Below, piece by piece: positions 57,216-64,000 of a DNA stretch of 64,000 nt. Made by a program: the position numbers and the translations under genes. The notes under the pieces were generated by a model that was given only the letters and a program-made list of their open reading frames with translations, was not told the origin of the DNA and did no database searches. This DNA is from Pelodera strongyloides (Eukaryota > Nematoda > Chromadorea > Rhabditida > Rhabditidae): positions 310,001-374,000 of the forward strand of contig JAANDG010000012.1 in NCBI GenBank assembly GCA_036852015.1, read 5' to 3'. How positions within the stretch are numbered: the first letter of the stretch is position 1; every line of letters begins with the position of its first letter.

Positions 57216-58134
57216 ATATGTTTTTGACTGTTATAAATCATGCAGGGTTTCTCAGTAGTCGCCGGTTCGGGCTTCTCAAATTATAGTGTCAAAATGGAAA
57301 ATAAAACAAGGAAGACAGGAGAAGGCAAACATCCAAATAAATAAACCATGAAAAGACCAGAGTTAGTTGCATTTTCGTCGGGAAAGTTTTGGCGTGCACG
57401 CGGCATACAAACGACGCGCAAACTTCACACCTCGGGCCCCATCTTCACGCTGCCAACCCGCTCATTTTCCTCAGTGTAAGGTTGATCGATGCTATGTGTT
57501 GTCTCAAATAGTATAAAATTGGGAACTTGTTGAAAAGCCCAGTCAAAATAGATGGTAGTGCTTTGGAATATATAAGCGTCTAAGAAATGCACATAAAAGT
57601 AAAAAGCAAAACAATGTGCAATTTTAGAAGAAAGTTTCGAGAAAACAACAACCAAGATCCCTTGGGACCAAAACAACTAGGCTTAGGATTGCAAAAAGAT
57701 TAATCATAAAGGTTCGCACTGCGGTGATGGAAAGTGACTAGATTGTTGGAGAACAAAAACGGTGCCTACTCTCACTACTCACTGTTGAGCATATACGCTG
57801 ACGAAACTTGGGTGGTGCGCGGCGCGGCCAGCGCTAAACCAGGGCGAAACCTGCGCGAAAATGTTACGCGGCGAAAGCCTGGAGAAGGTGACAATGTTTT
57901 TTCTTTTTCGCGTGAAACGGCCATGTGAAGTTCAACAAGCCAAAATTAAATTTTGCGTTCTGTAACATAAGTGGTATACATACTTGAGTTATATACGAAA
58001 TTGAGATTTTTCAAGTGAAAAGTCGAATATTTGATTATGAAACAGGTGTAAAAATGTAATAAATAGAATAAAATGCAGGATTTTAAAGTTCAATATTCGG
58101 TAGAAAAAAAAGAAAAAGAAAAGAATGACTGCGA

Positions 58135-58145
58135 ATATATGTATA

Positions 58146-58180
<35 letters not shown>
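58135..58180. repeat. (AT)n microsatellite
   Basis: ATATATGTATATATATG then pure TATA; borders the left arm of the inverted repeat at 58179. Confidence 0.85.
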
Positions 58181-58182
<2 letters not shown>

Positions 58183-58585
58183 TCTACGAAAAGAGCCAAT
58201 AATTTGAATAGGATTCTATAAAAAGTGGACAATATAAAATATAATATCCTCCTGAGCTTGCGCTCAAATAAGGCCTTTTCATTACCCAAACTGGGTCATT
58301 TCTTTTATGCCATTAGTTTTCCTATTATGAACTGGATGGCGCGCTAATCTGGAACACGTTTACCGTCTATTCTATTCTAAAAGCCGCTTCAGATAGTAAC
58401 ACATACATTTAGTACTGAGAAGTTAATTTCTGTAAAAATCGAAGACTGATTGCATTAATGAAATGCCCCAGTTTGGGTAATGAAAAGGCCTTATTTGAGC
58501 GCAAGCTCAGGAGGATATTATATTTTTATATTGTCCACTTTTTATAGAATCCTATTCAAATTATTGGCTCTTTTCGTAGATTTAA
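58179..58585. repeat. Inverted repeat element, arms of about 123 bp
   Basis: Left arm 58179-58302 (AATCTACGAAAAGAGCCAAT ... CATTACCCAAACTGGGTCAT) and right arm 58461-58585 are near-perfect inverses around a spacer of about 158 bp. Paired short frames on the two strands are the two arms. Non-autonomous transposon-like. Confidence 0.75.
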
Positions 58586-58668
58586 AACAAGATGAAACCC
58601 AAACTTACCATTCAAGGACTCTTTTCCACGATAAAATATTGTCCTCTTTTCACATGACCTAATTTACA

Positions 58669-58934
58669 TCAAAATTTTGGATCGTAGTAAATAGTTGATT
58701 TCCATAGTGAGCATGCAAATTTACAAGTCATTTTGCAAGCCAGCACCAAATTTGCATGTGCACTCTCTAAAACAACTATTTACTACGATCCAAAATTTTG
58801 CTAGAATTCATAGTTTTATTTTGATTTACTCCTTCCAATTAAAAGCTTTGGCTTTGTAAAGCATGTCTTTCGGAATTTAATACCATCACCTTTCGATAAA
58901 AGGGAACTATTTGAGCACGTCATTCTCGTGAGCC
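58669..58934. repeat. Truncated copy of the 21906 palindrome
   Basis: AAAATTTTGGATCGTAGTAA through the core inverse (TTTACTACGATCCAAAATTT) and on to CATTCTCGTGAG, matching 22036-22305 with minor changes. The left half of the big palindrome is missing. Confidence 0.75.
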
Positions 58935-59696
58935 TCCTCATTTAAGTGAGTATACTGCGTTGTGAAGGGTGGTATCTTAGGGTCACCTTTTGAGATGTGT
59001 TCATTACATATCCTCAATAAACCTTTATATATAAACCAGTTAAAAGCTCAGGCCCATCCAAAAAAGGTCCCACTCATCCTATTTTGCATATTACAAAAGG
59101 GTTTCGCAGTCTCGCCGCACACCTCGCCCATTCGGCGCCAGACTCTTGCTTGGTTCTATTAAGCTTCCTTTTGGTCATTTACAATCTAGTTCGCATTTTT
59201 CGCCTCATCTACAGTGCAGTACGAACGAAAGTATATAGGCGCACGCACCCCAATAGAAAACTCGTAAAAAAAATTTCGGGAAAATTTTAACACGGCCAAA
59301 TTAAGTATGGCGAAAAACGTAAACAATAAACACTACCTTTTTCAGCACAAAAATTAAAGCAATTGTGCAAATATACTGACTTGAGCTAGTTTAATAGCAG
59401 TTCTGAAAATGAACTCCTGAATTCGACGGACATCACGATACAAAAATCACCTTGTTGGGCGCATTTTAAAGGAAGTTATTGTTTGGAGTACGCGTATTGC
59501 GAAGTTTAGAAACGGCGCATTTATACATATTTCAATACTTCAAAACTTCTTTCCGAGTAAGTTTAGAATATCCTTTATTACTTACTGTAGGGTTAATTAC
59601 TTTTTGCAGGTAAATATAGTTCTTAAAACAAGCAATATATCGTTCGTGACCGCGGATAATATGAAAAAATATTTTGAAATGGGCTCGAACGTTTAA

Positions 59697-59800
59697 TTAA
59701 AGCGGCTACATTCGGATTTGAACTGATTTCCGAACACTACATTCCCATGCAAATCAGTATAATTAGAATAAAAAATTCGCGGCAATCAATCAATAATGTG
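59697..59800. repeat. TTAA-AGC palindrome, left half
   Basis: TTAAAGCGGCTACATTCGGA, TTTGAACTGATTTCCG and ATGCAAATCAGTATAATTAG. No clear right end; a degraded copy. Confidence 0.45.
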
Positions 59801-60610
59801 CTTCAATCATGCCTCACTTCCCTTCATAGGCTTCATAGTTCATAGGTAACCGGAAATACCCACTTCGGATGGTTGCATGTGCCAAATAAGACGTTTTAGT
59901 TACTATTAATTTCAGACTGCACAAACAAATTGCGGTTTCTTAAAATTATGCTTTGGTTTTGCAGGAATTCCGTACGTGCTCCCATAAGCCGAGATTCATG
60001 ATTTTCAGATAGAATTTTGAAAATATTTGACAACCACTTCCCCGGACGACTTAACTTTATTCGCTTTGAAAAGCTAGGCAACATAATAATAATAATATTT
60101 AGTAACTAATAAGCACTTTTGCCCTGAATAAATATACCCCTGAAACGTTGTATAGTGTTTCCACGGCGCGCACTGTTAGCGCGCACTTAGAGTTATTTAC
60201 CTACTAAAGAACAGAAAAATGAAACTAAGACTATAATGATTAATAATTTCGTTTGCAAATAAAGTATTCAATAAATTAAGCGTCAAAAATACCGTCTGTT
60301 AGTTAATTGGGTGCGCGCAAGACTAGGTTCTCTCTCTCTTGATCGGGGAGGGGGGGGGGGGTGCACACACACACACACGCGCAGACATTTCTTCCGCATG
60401 TTTTGCAAATTTTGCTTATTTGATCATAAATTTCGTGCAAGTTGATATTTTTATCTGAAATTTTCGCAGGTATTATGAAATGTGGTCTTTTCACTAATTA
60501 GACCAAAAGAATTTCAATTTTTGGTCTAGGACCAAATTCAGGGTGAAAACTGGAAAAAAGGGCTCTCGGATCAAACCCAAACTATGTTAGCGCTATCGCG
60601 CTAACAAAGG

Positions 60611-60613
<3 letters not shown>

Positions 60614-60676
<63 letters not shown>
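60614..60676. repeat. (AT)n microsatellite
   Basis: Uninterrupted TA array of about 30 units. Confidence 0.9.
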
Positions 60677-60677
<1 letters not shown>

Positions 60678-60734
60678 AATATAACGAACAGTTTTTGAAT
60701 CATATTCATTCCCCTGCATTGTAACGAAAAGAGT

Positions 60735-60899
60735 TATCTTATTATATAAAGTTGGGAGCTTTGTTTGTTTGTTTGTTTGTTTGTTTGTTTGTTTGATTGT
60801 GTGTTTGGATGATGTGCGTTACGCTCAGGGAGTAAGATTGGTTCAGTAGTTCATGTTCCATGCACTGAGCCATCTCTCAGCGCCCTCTCACAAACGTCC
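60735..60899 (-). mobile_element. Dispersed element, inverted copy of 16203-16367
   Basis: Read on the - strand it gives GACGTTTGTGAGAGG, GAACTACTGAACCAA, GAGCGTAACGCACATCATCC, an (AAAC)n stretch longer than in the other copy, then GCTCCCAACTTTATATAATA-AGATA. Confidence 0.7.
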
Positions 60900-61199
60900 A
60901 AATAAGGCTGCATAATGTGGAATATAATTCCGGCTACTGCATATACGGAATATGGTGGTGTATCGTGTACTTCGATTAAAATACAAAGAACATGCAAATC
61001 TAGAGCAACAAAATCTAGAGCAACAAAAGAAGCAATAACGAGAGGATTTTACATATGCAAATTTTTTAATCACTTTTGAATCCACGTTTCACGTATGTAT
61101 GAAATAAACATGTAGTAGAAGGTTGCCTCAGGCGGCGCAGCCGTCTGGTTTATAGATAATCGCGCAGCTTCGCGTAGTTATTTGCATGCAACATCAAAC

Positions 61200-61258
61200 A
61201 TATGGGGAATACAGCGTCCAATTAAGTGTCAATGACTGGATGATATACTGCTTTAATT
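61200..61258. repeat. Right-end fragment of a TTAA-AGC palindrome
   Basis: ATACAGCGTCCAATTAAG and GATGATATACTGCTTTAA resemble the right end of the family; no left end seen. Confidence 0.35.
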
Positions 61259-61740
61259 TTCCACAGATTGAGAGTTGGAAGCTTGCTTTTTTATCTCACT
61301 GAGATCTTCATATTTTTTTATGAAAAGGTGCTATTAAGTTTCTTGGTGGTGCTAAGGGCTGTGAATATAGAAATATGATACAATGCAGAATTAAAAACAA
61401 ACGTTTTACATAGGGCCCAATAGCCATATGGGAAAACGTCTGCTACGATTTTTAAATAATACAAGTTGATAATTTAAAAGAAAGATTGAAATAAAATGTC
61501 ACTGAAGTACATATCTTTTAATTTTAAATGGCAGAATATAATATTCATCGATCAAATTCGTCTGTTATTAACCTATTAAAATTTTCCTCATTGGCAGTAG
61601 GTGTGAAAATTTTCATAGAATTTTTTCAGAATGATTGGGCTGCTCAAAAATGCTAATATAATGTGTTTTGATTTTCAAACGTGCAATTCCCCCATAGACT
61701 GGAAGCTTCTATAAAATACTCGGAAAGTTACAGGAAAATC

Positions 61741-61911
61741 TTAAAGCGAAATGCTAGCCCCTTTGGAAAATTTGCATATGATAAGCAAATCCTATGTATC
61801 CTATGCTAATTTTGTACGATCGTCCACGGCAATCGTACAAAATTAGCATAGGATACATAGGAGTTGCTTATCATATGCAAATTTTCCAAAGGGGCTAGCA
61901 TTTCGCTTTAA
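61741..61911. repeat. Near-perfect 171-bp palindrome
   Basis: TTAAAGCGAAATGCTAGCCC pairs with GGGGCTAGCATTTCGCTTTAA, and pairing continues almost without mismatch through CAAATTAGCATAGGATACAT to a roughly 10-base loop (CGTCCACGGC). Near-identity of the arms suggests the most recent insertion of this structural class in the window. Confidence 0.85.
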
Positions 61912-62280
61912 CATTAAAAGTAAAAGTCAATATAATTCCAAAAGTACAGTACTACAATAAACAAATAAACCAAAAAAATAACAAAGAAAGGTCATATGCG
62001 GCCCAGAATTCGTCTAAATAATTCACAACTTCTCGCTTCTCGGGTTTTGCTCAGCTACAGTATCAGCCAGTCACAAGAGAGATCACAGCGTCCCGCCCCC
62101 TCCGTACAGTCCCTTACAGCCAATGAACAGCGCCGTGGCACGTCAATAGCAGGTAAAACCCAAGCCCTGCTGATGTTATTTAGGACGTTTATTTTTTATT
62201 TTATTTTTTTTTTTTGTATTTATAGTATTTATAGACTATCGCAGTGCAGACGCATGCAAGTGAAGAAAAGGAGATGACAA

Positions 62281-62437
62281 TAGGCCGTATTCTCGGGAGG
62301 ACGGAAATGTTCCGTTTGGGAACTCATTTCCTCATTTGTATGCAAATTTCTAGACTATCTAGACTACCTGGAGGAAAAATTTGCATACGAATGAGTTCCC
62401 CAACGCAACATTTCCGTCGACCCGAGAATACGGGCTA
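62281..62437. repeat. Palindromic element (CCGTATTCTCGGG ends)
   Basis: TAGGCCGTATTCTCGGGAGG, GACGGAAATGTTCCGTTTGG and CATTTGTATGCAAATTT left; AAATTTGCATACGAATGAG and ACGCAACATTTCCGTCG, CCGAGAATACGGGCTA right. Same architecture as 21712 with a different terminal sequence. Confidence 0.75.
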
Positions 62438-62601
62438 ATGTGTAGAGCAAAATTATTAATGGAAATGGAAATTTTAAAACAGTGCTGCATTTCCTTCTTA
62501 CACTTACTTGTGGATTTATATATGAAGGAAACATATAAAAGTAGGCACGTACGCAACATTAGGTCTTGACATAAAAGGAAGGAGAAGGAAAGCGAGAGAA
62601 T

Positions 62602-62606
<5 letters not shown>

Positions 62607-62644
<38 letters not shown>

Positions 62645-62673
62645 GACAGAGAGAGACAGAGAGAGAGAGAGAG
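62607..62673 (+). repeat. (AG)n microsatellite
   Basis: About 17 GA units, then AGACAGAGAGAGACAGAG. Confidence 0.9.
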
Positions 62674-62953
62674 CTATAAAGGGTAATACTAACTAAACTG
62701 AAAGGAATACATCTCTACATGAGCCTAATCATGTACTCTCTACTACTCGGCTCCCTAAGGGAAAGGAAATCTAAATGCGAATAAAAGAAAAACAATCGGA
62801 CAGCCACATGAACAAATATGGGTTTCATAATCAAAAATGTGAATTTCTCAACTTTTTTCAAAAATTTCTCAAAAGTTACAGACGACAAAAATACAGAAAA
62901 GATTGGCAGTTATTTTGAAAATAAACGTTATAGATTTTAGAAATATATTAGAA

Positions 62954-63007
62954 ACCAGCCGTTCGAAGAGCCCTACGGTAAACTCTTCTCCTTTATATAA
63001 TAAGATA
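62954..63007. mobile_element. 54-bp deletion derivative of the 14468 element
   Basis: First 25 bases (ACCAGCCGTTCGAAGAGCCC-TACGG) equal the start of 14468-14930 and the last 29 (TAAACTCTTCTCCTTTATAT-AATAAGATA) equal its end; the 409 bases between are absent. Confidence 0.75.
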
Positions 63008-63574
63008 CTTGTGCGTGTCTGAGGAACTTTACGGTTTCACTTACATATATTGGGTCAGCATGGGTCAGACTTTTTATCAAACGCAAAAAACAAGCACGCT
63101 TTTGAAGGTATTGGGGTTTCAAAGTATCCCACAAAATCGGTGTGATTCTGGCAATACACCCTATTTTTGCACGAAAACTGCAATATGAAAAAATATAAAA
63201 AAATTAAATTTTTTGGAACATAAATGTATCACCGTGCATATGAAAAAATATAAAAAATATAATTGTGTAGTTCCAAAATACGGTAACATTTCAGCATACT
63301 TTGGAACCCCATAAAATATGTATCACCGTGATTAGGTACATTGTTTATCGGATCTCCGCAAAAACACCTTCTTATAAACAGTAAAGAAAAGAACGTGTAG
63401 AGTAGTTTTCCTACTTTTTGGGACAGAGATTAAACAGAAAAAATGTTTGGCAACGCCACAGACACCACATTTATTAATTATGCCAGAGGTTCTCAAAAGT
63501 CAATTCAAGAGCAGATTTAATCTGGGTGAATGTACGAATTAGGTACAATAGCTCCTTTTTACGGAGTTTGTTCG

Positions 63575-63815
63575 ATAAAACTACCGGTTTTCGAAACGTA
63601 TTTTGGACAACTGCAATCCCATATGTTGTATGCAAATTAGTGGTATCAGTCTCATGACCGCGCAGTAGTCGAAAATAATTTGGTCCGGCGGCTGGCATAC
63701 TGCATACGTTGCAACACTGTGCTACTTTTATTCTAATTCATTTACATACAACATACCCATACGGAAATGCAGTTGTCCAACACACTTTTCAAAAACTGGC
63801 GGTTATATCGCTTCA
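63575..63815. repeat. TTAA-AGC palindrome family, long copy
   Basis: ATAAAACTACCGGTTTTCGA, AACGTATTTTGGACAACTGC left and CAACACACTTTTCAAAAACT, GGCGGTTATATCGCTTCA right; ATGCAAATTAG and TTACATACAACATA near the centre. Ends are eroded. Confidence 0.65.
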
Positions 63816-64000
63816 GTGGTAAATGCTATAGTACATTTGCAAGTTTCTTGCATACAGTAGTCGAACTATTTGAGACAGAACCTCATTGCGAGATGTGCAA
63901 ACTATTCTATTCTGACTGAAGCTTATGATCAACAATCCTATAGACTTCCTACGGAAAAGTTCTGAATATTTTCATAGGTTACTTGAGCCCATAAAGGAAG

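Larger units (their letters stand above)
55022..64000. other. Repeat-rich region, no supported gene
   Basis: Probably SCYL2 5' introns or upstream intergenic DNA. Contents listed separately: AG and AT microsatellites, palindromes, copies of elements seen elsewhere in the window, GC-rich islands (56280-56340, 56740-56830, 57790-57890). I looked for an SCYL2 initiating exon ending in phase 0 on the - strand and could not single one out. Confidence 0.5.

Noticed and set aside
1..64000. CRISPR arrays, bacterial operons or prokaryotic mobile elements
   Set aside because: Spliceosomal introns throughout; the repeats are eukaryotic transposons and microsatellites, with no regular spacer-repeat pattern.

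Overview
The window is eukaryotic and most likely from a free-living nematode. Genes are split into many short exons with mostly TTTCAG/TTTTAG-type 3' splice sites. Interstitial (TTAGGC)n tracts, the nematode telomere unit, recur in introns. The three genes assembled here (a TRPM channel without a kinase tail, a microsomal-type epoxide hydrolase relative and an SCYL2 pseudokinase) are all ordinary metazoan families. Introns and intergenic DNA are packed with short inverted-repeat elements, AG/CT and AT microsatellites and retroelement fragments. Species and database identity cannot be settled from sequence alone.

Layout. (1) 658-17423, + strand: the 3' 32 exons (3492 nt, 1163 residues plus stop) of a TRPM cation channel; the N-terminal TRPM homology exons lie upstream of the window. 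Every exon joins in phase. (2) 17586-18522: a degraded mariner-type transposon about 160 bp after the TRPM stop. (3) 20612-37044, + strand: a complete 11-exon, 452-residue epoxide-hydrolase-like gene that has lost the catalytic nucleophile and histidine, so it is probably a pseudoenzyme. Its last intron holds a 10.5 kb palindrome (26293-36776) with arms of about 5.2 kb carrying the tail of a non-LTR reverse transcriptase. (4) 40627-55021, - strand: 19 phase-compatible exons (692 residues plus stop) of an SCYL2-type pseudokinase; the initiating exon(s) lie further upstream (above 55021) and were not found. (5) 55022-64000: no supported gene; probably SCYL2 5' introns or intergenic DNA, rich in repeats.

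The three genes are unrelated in function (ion permeation, an alpha/beta-hydrolase fold membrane protein, clathrin/endosome trafficking) and nothing suggests an operon. What unites the window is its repeat landscape: a family of about 100-240 bp palindromes with TTAA-AGC ends, several of which lie within 40 bp of splice junctions; GC-rich GGCGC-containing islands; TTAGGC tracts always on the sense strand of the host gene; a Penelope-like inverted repeat pair carrying hammerhead-like cores; and the giant palindrome. ORF-like stretches inside microsatellites and palindromes are not genes.
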